From: CALARM01 sp036746235
GTDB lineage: Bacteria; Vulcanimicrobiota; SpSt-956; JAKJGF01
Direction of reading: 5' to 3'
Assembly: GCA_036746235.1 (NCBI GenBank)
Contig: DAIOEN010000194.1
Location: 1 to 13,873, forward strand
Length of the DNA: 13,873 bases
The position numbers and the translations under genes were made by a program. Shown here piece by piece: positions 7,055 to 12,986 of this stretch (the stretch's first letter is position 1; every line of letters begins with the position of its first letter). The notes under the pieces were generated by a model that saw only the letters and a program-made list of their open reading frames with translations, made no database searches and had not been told where the DNA came from.

Positions 7055-7090
7055 AACGTATAACTTCTTCGGAAGTTATACGTTTCTCTT
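7055..7090 (+). terminator. Perfect 13-bp hairpin with cUUCGg tetraloop
   Basis: AACGTATAACTTC (7055-7067) pairs perfectly with GAAGTTATACGTT (7072-7084) around the extra-stable TTCG loop, closed by a C-G pair. It begins 13 bases after the stop of the 63-aa gene and is followed by TCTCTT, a weak T-tract. It probably ends or attenuates the 5863-7041 transcript, or protects its 3' end. Confidence 0.75.
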
Positions 7091-7113
7091 GAAACCAGAA
7101 AAAGGTGATATAA

Positions 7114-7632
7114 ATGAAATGTATTAAATGTGGCCATGAAAATTCAAATCTTTCCAGTTGCTGTAAAAAATGTAAAATTGTACTTCCAAATACAAAAAAT
7201 TTTTCCGTAAGTGATGCTATGGGATATAGCTTTATTACAGGAGTTCCAGATGAAGAAATTTCTTCTGTTTCTATTGAAAATTTCAAACCCCTTAAGAAAA
7301 TTAAAGAATCTGTGGAATTGCTTCTTGATGATAAACTTACAGAAGAAGATTTTACCGAACAGCTTTATTCTATACTTTCATCTATAAATCATGCAATAAA
7401 AGCAACGAAAGAAATGCCTTCTGAAACAAGGGAATTAATGGTAAATTTTTCCGTACTTTCAGAAGAAGGATATAACATGTTAAAAAAAGCTGTAGATAGA
7501 ATGATTATGTTTTTTGAAAGTGATGATGTGCTGGATCTGGATGACGGTCTTGAAATAGCTACAGATGCAGCAGCTATATTCTGTAAAGCTATCATAACTG
7601 GAAAAGAAAATTTGAAAGAAACTTCGATATAA
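7114..7632 (+). CDS. Zinc-ribbon protein of unknown function
   Basis: A 172-residue protein. The N-terminus holds a zinc ribbon, with CIKC at residues 3-6 and a second knuckle CCKKC at 16-20. The remainder (about 45-170) is acidic and predicted helical, without membrane segments. It includes ATKEMPSETRELMVNFSVL and a DDVLDLDDGLEIATDAAAIF segment. Short N-terminal zinc ribbons of this kind are common on bacterial proteins of many functions, so the domain does not reveal the role. The start is supported by AAAGGTGA 5 bases before the ATG. It lies after the cUUCGg hairpin and 19 bp before the histidine-kinase fragment. Confidence 0.8.
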   Translation: MKCIKCGHENSNLSSCCKKCKIVLPNTKNFSVSDAMGYSFITGVPDEEISSVSIENFKPLKKIKESVELLLDDKLTEEDFTEQLYSILSSINHAIKATKEMPSETRELMVNFSVLSEEGYNMLKKAVDRMIMFFESDDVLDLDDGLEIATDAAAIFCKAIITGKENLKETSI

Positions 7633-7651
7633 ATATGCATTTTTAGATTAA

Positions 7652-8128
7652 ATGCAGTTTATAAAAGACCTTTTACCTGACACTATTGAACTAAAAGAGA
7701 ATATAAAAGAACTGGAGGGCATGGTTTTTGCTGACAGAGCACAGGTTCAGGATTTAATGATAAACATGTGCAATAATGCAGTATATGCTATGAAAGAAAA
7801 GGGAGGAATACTTGAAGTAATCCTCACAGATATTTATATTGATAATCAGAGTCCATACAGTGAATTTATCCCGGGGCATTATATGAAGCTTACTGTAAGA
7901 GATACAGGAACCGGTATGGATAAAACAGTAAGAGAGAGAATATTTGAGCCTTTTTTTACCACAAAAAAAGAGGGAGAAGGAAGTGGTATGGGGCTTGCAA
8001 TAGTTCATGGAATTGTAAAGGGACACAATGGAGAAATCCTGGTAGAAAGCGAGGAAGGAAAAGGTTCTTCCTTTCATATTTTTCTTCCGATCTGTAAAAA
8101 TCAAGAAGAAAAACAACAAATAAGGTAG
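7652..8128 (+). pseudogene. Histidine kinase ATPase-domain fragment
   Basis: 158 codons covering the C-terminal half of a hybrid/NtrB-like sensor kinase. The N box is DLMINMCNNAVYAM (residues 31-44), G1 is DTGTGMD, the F box is FEPFFTTK, and G2 is GEGSGMGLAIVHGIV, so the ATP site looks intact. The sensor, PAS and DHp (phospho-His) domains are absent. The frame opens in the middle of the family's usual LLPDTIEL segment. An in-frame TAA directly precedes the ATG and there is no ribosome site. I infer a 5'-truncated remnant. A stand-alone HATPase acting as an anti-sigma-like kinase is the alternative, but the missing ribosome site argues against it. No response regulator is nearby. Confidence 0.75.
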
Positions 8129-8194
8129 AGAAAGGAAGAAGAGTAAAAATAAATCATATAAAATTACTAATTTTTTAGAGAAAGGATGATTCTA

Positions 8195-8992
8195 ATGTCT
8201 ATAATAAACCAGAATTACGGAGGATATTTTCTGTCAGATCATAAGATTCAGACTGCAAATAATGCAAGAGAAATGACACAGGTTCAGCAAGCACCGTCCG
8301 GGAAAGTCGGAGCAGAAGAACTGAACAAAAATCTGAATGAAATGAATAGTTTTTACAGTAAAGATGCTTCATCTTTTACTTCTGTAGAACCAGGGAAATC
8401 TGTAGAACCAGGGAAAAATAATCCCACTGCATCAGGAGGCAGTCTTAAAATAGCGCAAGAATTCTTTGAAACACATCCTGAGGAAAAGGACAGAGGAATA
8501 CATGAAGTTCATACAAAATCTCCGGTACTGGATCTTGCTGATAAAGCTATAGAAGGAACAGGTTATAAGAAAGGTGATCTTATATCATCTACTGATGATC
8601 CGAGGCTTCAACAAATTCAAAACCTTGATATAGAAAAACTTGAAAAAGAAGGAATTAGAACAATTGATCTCGGGAACGGAGATTTATGGGGAATAGGCGC
8701 CAATACAAGTGAATGGACAAAAAAAGGTATCTTTGGCGGCAGCAAAACAATAAGAAAAGAAAGCCTCTATTTAACGAAATTTGACAGTTCAGGTGAACAG
8801 ACTAAATTACAAAATACTATTGAAATCGTAAATCATTTTAAAAATGGAGAGCGTGAAGAAGGATATTTAAAAATGACAGTATTAAGTGAAAACAACAGCC
8901 TTCAGGTAATACACGCCGATACATCTCCTGACGGTTCAGTCATACCGAAAAGTATAAAGAATAATGGACACTTTTCATATAAAGATTGTTAA
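8195..8992 (+). CDS. Family 2 head protein with a different soluble tail
   Basis: 265 residues from the ATG at 8195. An upstream in-frame ATG at 8186 lies inside the AGAAAGGA ribosome site, so it is not used. The head is a diverged form of family 2: ELNKNLNEMNSFYSKDASSF at about 42-61 corresponds to NLNKHLSETKDFYTKDAKNF of the 5863 protein. It is followed by a duplicated SVEPGK linker (tandem 18-bp repeat). The tail (about 80-265) is hydrophilic and mixed alpha/beta. It includes LGNGDLWGIGANTSEWTKKG and later ESLYLTKFDSSGEQTK and IVNHFKNGEREEGYLKMTVL, and resembles no family I recognise. No signal peptide or membrane segment is present. It lies 42 bp ahead of the third family 2 gene. Confidence 0.8.
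   Translation: MSIINQNYGGYFLSDHKIQTANNAREMTQVQQAPSGKVGAEELNKNLNEMNSFYSKDASSFTSVEPGKSVEPGKNNPTASGGSLKIAQEFFETHPEEKDRGIHEVHTKSPVLDLADKAIEGTGYKKGDLISSTDDPRLQQIQNLDIEKLEKEGIRTIDLGNGDLWGIGANTSEWTKKGIFGGSKTIRKESLYLTKFDSSGEQTKLQNTIEIVNHFKNGEREEGYLKMTVLSENNSLQVIHADTSPDGSVIPKSIKNNGHFSYKDC
8381..8416 (+). repeat. 18-bp in-frame tandem duplication
   Basis: TCTGTAGAACCAGGGAAA occurs at 8381-8398 and 8399-8416, exactly repeated, encoding SVEPGK twice. It marks the junction between the conserved head and the unique tail of the protein at 8195. The identity at DNA level points to a recent slippage event. Confidence 0.95.
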
Positions 8993-9034
8993 TATCATTA
9001 TAGTCTCTTAAAGATGATAGAGGAGGTAAGTTCA

Positions 9035-9640
9035 ATGAGTAATATTATAGGTAGTAACAGTATTAACAATAATCCTTATTTAATTGCCAATCAGACAGGT
9101 ATCAAAAACAGGGAAATACAATCATCTTCTGATATAAAGCAGGAAGCTGTACAGAAATTAAATCCTGAAAATTTAAATAAACATCTGGCTGAGGCAAAAG
9201 ACTTTTACATAAAAGATGCAAAAGATTTTACAAAAATAAAATCTGACCCGGTGGAGAAACAGAATTCTACTGAAGCTCAAAATACGTTAAATTCAGAACC
9301 TGAACCACCGGATCCATCACAGATAAAACGCAAGTACAAGCATAGTAAATTAATTCCAGTAAGACAAAGGAATTTATATACAGGGGAAGTAAAAATTGTA
9401 TATTACGAACAACCAAGTCTTTTAGAAAGAGCCAGGGAAAATATAACAAATGGAATAGAAAATGTAGCTACTTCTGTAAGAGATTGTGCAAAGATAGGAG
9501 GAGCTATTGGCTGGCTGGGGCCTCTTGCAGCGTTAGGTCCTCTGGGGGTTATAGTTAGCGTGCCGGCAGCTATAATTGGCGGAACAGCAGGAGCAGCTTT
9601 TGGACTACTGACTGCACCGGCTAATGGACATGGCATATAG
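9035..9640 (+). CDS. Family 2 head protein with Gly/Ala-rich hydrophobic tail
   Basis: 201 residues from the ATG at 9035, chosen because AGGAGGT (9021-9027) sits 7 bases before it. The in-frame ATG at 9014 has no such site. Residues 1 to ~85 match the head of the 5863 protein: PYLIANQTGIK at 14-24, LNPENLNKHL at 42-51, and FYIKDAKDFT at 57-66. A proline/charged linker and a basic region (about 98-115) follow. The last ~45 residues are hydrophobic and Gly/Ala/Pro-rich (KIGGAIGWLGPLAALGPLGV, VPAAIIGGTAGAAFGLLTAP), able to form a membrane hairpin and similar in character to the tails of the 3640 and 4075 proteins. The same head is therefore joined to a soluble tail at 5863 and a membrane-type tail here. 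Confidence 0.8.
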   Translation: MSNIIGSNSINNNPYLIANQTGIKNREIQSSSDIKQEAVQKLNPENLNKHLAEAKDFYIKDAKDFTKIKSDPVEKQNSTEAQNTLNSEPEPPDPSQIKRKYKHSKLIPVRQRNLYTGEVKIVYYEQPSLLERARENITNGIENVATSVRDCAKIGGAIGWLGPLAALGPLGVIVSVPAAIIGGTAGAAFGLLTAPANGHGI

Positions 9641-9711
9641 AGTAATCCCTTCTTGTATGGGATATAAAATAACAGGTTTCATATATTACTATTAGACGAG
9701 GAGGATAACGT

Positions 9712-9729
9712 ATGAAAGTTAGTAGTTAG
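9712..9729 (+). promoter_or_regulatory. Five-codon leader ORF overlapping the next start
   Basis: The best ribosome site in this gap (GAGGAGGATAACGT) serves an ATG at 9712 that encodes only MKVSS before TAG at 9727-9729. The G of that stop is also the first base of the GTG start of the 107-aa gene (TAGTG). Translation of the latter could depend on stop-start reinitiation. Alternatively, a small insertion containing the GTTAGTA/GTTAGTG heptad pair separated the gene from its own ATG. Confidence 0.55.
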
Positions 9730-10052
9730 TGAAAACACCTGTTGCAGATAAACAGCAGGAAACAACAGATAAGGACATAGTAGTTCTCGGACAGAAAAAT
9801 GATCATTATGATGATGGATTTCACTTTCCAGATCAACTTCCCAAACCTATTGAACAGACATTAGACAAGATATACGACTTGGCTCATTCTGACAAGGTAC
9901 TGGAGGGCATAGTAATAACATCATTAATTATGGTAGGAGTTGCCGGTGCAGCGGTATCAGCAATAGGTATTGCAGCAGGAATTGTTATTCTTGGTTCCTA
10001 TGGTCTAACCAGGTTAGGAATGAAATGTGACCCTCTATTAATTTTTCTGTGA
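9729..10052 (+). CDS. Small protein with C-terminal Gly/Ala hydrophobic hairpin
   Basis: A 107-residue reading frame from a GTG at 9729. Residues 1-60 are charged and soluble (TTDKDIVVLGQKNDHYDD, then FHFPDQLPKPIEQTLDKIYD). Residues of about 61-95 form a Gly/Ala-rich hydrophobic region (GIVITSLIMVGVAGAAVSAI, IAAGIVILGSYGL) with a Gly turn, followed by a short tail with one Cys. No known family. The GTG has no ribosome site of its own, and the strong upstream site starts the 5-codon leader. The gene may be translated by reinitiation, or it may be mildly damaged by a 17-bp insertion. It lies between a family 2 gene and the kinase and resembles the other tails in this window, although it lacks either head. 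Confidence 0.6.
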   Translation: MKTPVADKQQETTDKDIVVLGQKNDHYDDGFHFPDQLPKPIEQTLDKIYDLAHSDKVLEGIVITSLIMVGVAGAAVSAIGIAAGIVILGSYGLTRLGMKCDPLLIFL

Positions 10053-10077
10053 TATATTAAATTAGAGGTGATTTTTT

Positions 10078-12036
10078 ATGCAAAAAACAGGAAATGTACT
10101 GAATAATATTTACAGAGTTATAAAATTACTGGGAAAAGGTTCTATGGGTAATGTTTATCTTGTTGAAAGAATAAAGGACGATAAAAAATTCGTCATAAAA
10201 GAGCTTATTTTTACAGAATCGGTGGGACTCGATCCAGATACGGCAAGGGAATTTTTCTTCCGGGAGGCTGAATTTATGGTTAAATTTGACCACAGAGGTC
10301 TCCCTGAAATGCACGGAATATTTTCTCAGGACGAAAAAGATTATCTTGTAATGGACTATATCGAGGGAAAAACACTTGAAGAAATAATCAGTAATGAAAC
10401 TATTGAAAAAGATAAAGCAATTAAATGGACTGTGGAAGTGTCTGAAATTCTAGATTATCTTCATAACTCATTCCATAACCCCATTGTTTACAGGGACTTA
10501 AAACCTTCTAATATTATTATAACGCCGAAAGGTGAGGCCAGACTGGTAGATTTCGGAATAGCCCGTTATTATAATCCCGATAAAAATACAGATACTTTCA
10601 GTTACGGTTCTCCCGGCTATGCAGCACCGGAACAGTATAAAGGAAGGGGCCAGACCAGCCCTCAATCAGACGTATTCGGTCTGGGAGTAATATTATTTCA
10701 GATGCTTACTGGCTATGATCCCACGATAAAACCTTTTACATTCCCTCATATGGAATTATCTGACAGAAAACTTGAAGACACTGTTATGAGAGCAATAGAA
10801 TTAAACCCTGTTAAAAGATATATCAGTGTAATGGAATTTAAAGAAGCTCTGGAAAAATATCTTAAACAATATGGATCTTCTTTTAAAAAATCTTCTTCAC
10901 CAGGAATATCAACATTCTCTAAAATAATGATTGCCCTGGCATCTATAGCAATACTTACAGGAAATGCTTTAATGTTTGATCTTCGTACGCCCTTTATGGC
11001 ATATATTCTCCTGTCTATCTTTATAGCCGTTGTAGCCTTTACCCTGTGGGCTATCGTAAAGGTCTCTATCAATGCAAAAAAGAAAAAAATAAATGAATAT
11101 TCCCCTATCACAAGGATAATATTTGTAACTACTATTATTATTATGATTATTATTAACGGGGGATTAATTATAAATTATACACGTAATTACAAACATATAA
11201 GTTCTTTAATTTCAGAACTTATCTTTGGTCTTATCTTCTGTAATATAGCTATTATTTTCTGGGCTTTTATAATATGGCTTTTATTAAAAGGTATTATTTA
11301 TACATTTAAAAGTATAACAAACACTTACTCACGCAGCGATTACAGTGAATCTTATCATTATAGATATGCAAATAAAATACTTATAATTCCGGTATCAATT
11401 ATTCTGGCATTTATTGTTCATTTACATATGATCAGCCCTATGTCCATCAAAAAGAGTCAAAGGCTATTTGACGAAAATCCTCTGGAATATATAATTCTAT
11501 TATTAGTCTTTTCCATTATTCTATCTCCCTATAGCTGGTCCATTTTCCATTTAATCTATTCATTTTATCATAGATTTTTTTCCGTCCGTGGAGACAGGAG
11601 AGAAAAAATAGGATTTAAACCTGTGGCAATCGGTGTCTTCTTATTTTATAGTCTCTTTTGTTTTGTTTTTATACCGAATAGCCTGAAAGCAAGATCAGGA
11701 GGACAGCTTGCCTGCTGTGAAAGTAATTTAAAAAATATTGCTACGGCACTTGAAATGTATGCAACTGAGAATGAAGGAAATTATCCCCCTTCTCTTGATT
11801 ATATTACTGCCGAACCCTATATAAAAAGACTTCCAGAATGCCCTGTATCTTCTATGACTTATAAATATATCTCCAGTTCACTTCCTGATAATTTTACTTT
11901 ATGTTGCGGTATGGAAAACTCCCACCTTTCTACCGGAGTAGTAGATGAAGGTTTCTGGCCCCAGTATACACCGGGAAGAGGAATATATTTCCGCCACTAT
12001 ACACAGGAAGATGAATCTAAATACAGGAGGCATTAA
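10078..12036 (+). CDS. Membrane Ser/Thr protein kinase with pilin-like C-terminal domain
   Basis: 652 residues. The N-terminal Hanks-type kinase has a complete motif set: glycine loop GKGSMGNVY (19-27), catalytic Lys41 in VIKEL, catalytic loop YRDLKPSN (138-145), DFG (158-160), APE in GYAAPEQY (180-187), and DVFGLGVILFQMLTG. It should be active. From about 280 to 535 there are around seven hydrophobic helices. The last ~110 residues (from CCESNLKNIATALEMY, about 546-561) resemble the C-terminal part of pseudopilin-like proteins: NEGNYPPSLDYI, then LPECPVS...Y.Y, and paired cysteines. This domain probably lies outside the membrane, where it could sense or bind envelope partners. The start is supported by GAGGTG (10065-10070). 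It is last in the plus-strand series, followed by a terminator. Substrates are unknown; the neighbouring modular proteins are candidates by position only. Confidence 0.92.
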   Translation: MQKTGNVLNNIYRVIKLLGKGSMGNVYLVERIKDDKKFVIKELIFTESVGLDPDTAREFFFREAEFMVKFDHRGLPEMHGIFSQDEKDYLVMDYIEGKTLEEIISNETIEKDKAIKWTVEVSEILDYLHNSFHNPIVYRDLKPSNIIITPKGEARLVDFGIARYYNPDKNTDTFSYGSPGYAAPEQYKGRGQTSPQSDVFGLGVILFQMLTGYDPTIKPFTFPHMELSDRKLEDTVMRAIELNPVKRYISVMEFKEALEKYLKQYGSSFKKSSSPGISTFSKIMIALASIAILTGNALMFDLRTPFMAYILLSIFIAVVAFTLWAIVKVSINAKKKKINEYSPITRIIFVTTIIIMIIINGGLIINYTRNYKHISSLISELIFGLIFCNIAIIFWAFIIWLLLKGIIYTFKSITNTYSRSDYSESYHYRYANKILIIPVSIILAFIVHLHMISPMSIKKSQRLFDENPLEYIILLLVFSIILSPYSWSIFHLIYSFYHRFFSVRGDRREKIGFKPVAIGVFLFYSLFCFVFIPNSLKARSGGQLACCESNLKNIATALEMYATENEGNYPPSLDYITAEPYIKRLPECPVSSMTYKYISSSLPDNFTLCCGMENSHLSTGVVDEGFWPQYTPGRGIYFRHYTQEDESKYRRH

Positions 12037-12047
12037 CTTCCGGCTTA

Positions 12048-12614
12048 CTATTGGATTATTGCCGGTATTTCGTCGGCAATTTTTAATAATGGCCTATTAT
12101 CTCTGGTAGTAACAGCTAAAATATTGGCTCCTTCGATCATGGATTGAATAATGATACTTAATTCACCGGCCCGTTCCTCTGTAAGACCGCTCTGTGTTAA
12201 TTTTTTTTCAAAAACCTTTTGCCATGCTTCAAAAGCTTCGACACAGGCCAGTCGTAAAGGTTCATTCATAAAACATGTTTCCAGCGCTAAAATGCTGATA
12301 GAATAATATAATTCATCTTCCTTAAGAACTTTTGTTGCCAATTGGCGGACAAAATTTTGAAATGCCACTTTCACATCTTCCACTCCCATCAAGGTATGTT
12401 CGATTTGTTGCTGAATATGCTGGCTCATACGTCTGATTGCTTCCAGAGCCAGTTCATCTTTGCCATTCGGGAAATGATAATAAAAAGAGCCCTTCGGAGC
12501 GCCGCTTTCTTTCAAAATATCATTTAATCCTGTTGCAGAATATCCGCGTAATTTAAAAAGACGTGAAGCAGTGACAAGTATCTTTTCACGGGTATCAGTC
12601 TTACGATTCGCCAT
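12048..12614 (-). CDS. TetR/AcrR-family repressor, LmrA/YxaF-like
   Basis: A 188-residue one-component repressor. The N-terminal HTH is typical: REKILVTASRLF (9-20), then GYSATGLNDILKESGAPKGS (24-43) with the family's FYYHFPNGKDEL (44-55). The GLNDILKESGAPKGSFYYHF form is the one seen in Bacillus LmrA/YxaF-like regulators of drug efflux and quercetin dioxygenase genes. The C-terminal part is the usual helical ligand-binding domain (ILALETCFMNEPLRLACVEA). The coding DNA looks less AT-rich than its neighbours, and no efflux or enzyme target is adjacent, so I infer acquisition by transfer. The start has AGGAGGG upstream. It has its own promoter with an operator-like palindrome between the -10 and the gene, so autorepression is likely. 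It converges with the kinase gene, with 11 bp between the stops. Confidence 0.9.
   Translation of the reverse strand: MANRKTDTREKILVTASRLFKLRGYSATGLNDILKESGAPKGSFYYHFPNGKDELALEAIRRMSQHIQQQIEHTLMGVEDVKVAFQNFVRQLATKVLKEDELYYSISILALETCFMNEPLRLACVEAFEAWQKVFEKKLTQSGLTEERAGELSIIIQSMIEGANILAVTTRDNRPLLKIADEIPAIIQ
12058..12085 (+). terminator. Intrinsic terminator of the kinase gene, inside tetR 3' end
   Basis: ATTGCCG (12058-12064) pairs with CGGCAAT (12074-12080) over a 9-nt loop and is followed by TTTT on the plus strand. It begins 22 bases after the kinase stop. The stem lies wholly within the last codons of the convergent TetR gene, so one stretch serves as both coding sequence and terminator. 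Confidence 0.65.
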
Positions 12615-12638
12615 TGAGCTATCATCCCTCCTTTTATT

Positions 12639-12656
12639 ATGTCGTACGGTCTACAT
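12639..12656. promoter_or_regulatory. Putative TetR autoregulatory operator
   Basis: Imperfect 18-bp palindrome ATGT.G..CG..C.ACAT (12 of 18 positions symmetric, counted by eye). It lies just downstream of the TetR -10 box, over the expected transcription start and leader, where a bound repressor would block transcription. The half ATGTAGACC (minus strand) recurs once at 12918-12926. Confidence 0.5.
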
Positions 12657-12661
12657 ATATT

Positions 12662-12690
12662 ATTTTAACAATAAAACCGAATATTGTCAA
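12662..12690 (-). promoter_or_regulatory. Sigma-70-type promoter of the TetR gene
   Basis: Read on the minus strand: TTGACA (12685-12690), 17-bp spacer, TAAAAT (12662-12667). This is a perfect -35, a 5-of-6 -10 and the ideal spacing. It is the best promoter in the window and lies 48 bp upstream of the TetR start. Confidence 0.75.
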
Positions 12691-12723
12691 GCAGGGAATT
12701 ATAGTGAGTGGTACGTGGCGAAA

Positions 12724-12756
12724 AGTGAAAAAACGGGATTTTAGTTACTTTTCACT
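12724..12756. repeat. Heptad-derived inverted repeat, degenerate copy
   Basis: AGTGAAAA (12724-12731) pairs with TTTTCACT (12749-12756). Upstream, GTGAGTGG and GTGGCGAAAAGTG show the same heptad style as the hairpins at 2937 and 13797. The right arm runs into the second copy of the dispersed repeat, exactly as at 2966. Confidence 0.6.
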
Positions 12757-12838
12757 ATAATAAAAAAATTTTGAAGATTGCGAGTCAATATAGAATGAAG
12801 AAATAAATATTTCATAATTTGCGACATCATTTGTGACA
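12745..12838. repeat. Dispersed ~92-bp intergenic repeat, copy 2
   Basis: Partner of 2966-3056, about 80-85% identical by eye, in the same orientation. It ends with GCGACATCATTTGTGACA, the regulatory block also found in promoter modules A and B. The copies occupy the two ends of the window's gene cluster. Confidence 0.75.
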
Positions 12839-12849
12839 TTAAATGGAAC

Positions 12850-12879
12850 TTGTTTTCCATCTATACGGGAAGATATAAT
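12850..12879 (+). promoter_or_regulatory. Promoter module C (partial)
   Basis: TATAAT at 12874-12879 with a weak -35 TTGTTT at 12850-12855 (18-bp spacer). It comes after the GACATcATTTGTGACA block at 12823-12838. The layout matches modules A and B, although the sequence between block and -10 differs. It would drive the gene at 12987, leaving a leader of about 100 nt. Confidence 0.45.
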
Positions 12880-12986
12880 ATAATTAAATCAAATTTTACT
12901 TTAATTTTAAAATAGATATGTAGACCAGAAAATTAAAGAACTGAGAGCAGAACTTGGAGCCATACCAGAAAAAATGAAGGAGAATT

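Noticed and set aside
7055..7084. Resemblance of the hairpin arms (TATAACTTC...GAAGTTATA) to a loxP site
   Set aside because: Only about 9 bp of each arm agree, the spacer is 4 bp and not 8, and no recombinase is nearby. A stem-loop explains it better.
9403..9636. Long open frames antisense to real genes (here, and at 757-981, 2011-2268, 4512-4829, 5908-6252 and 10746-11111)
   Set aside because: They lie opposite genes with domain or paralogy support, lack ribosome sites and encode no recognisable motifs.
9645..9663. ATCCC...GGGAT hairpin after the 9035 gene as a terminator
   Set aside because: The stem is only 5 bp with a 9-nt loop and no T-tract follows.
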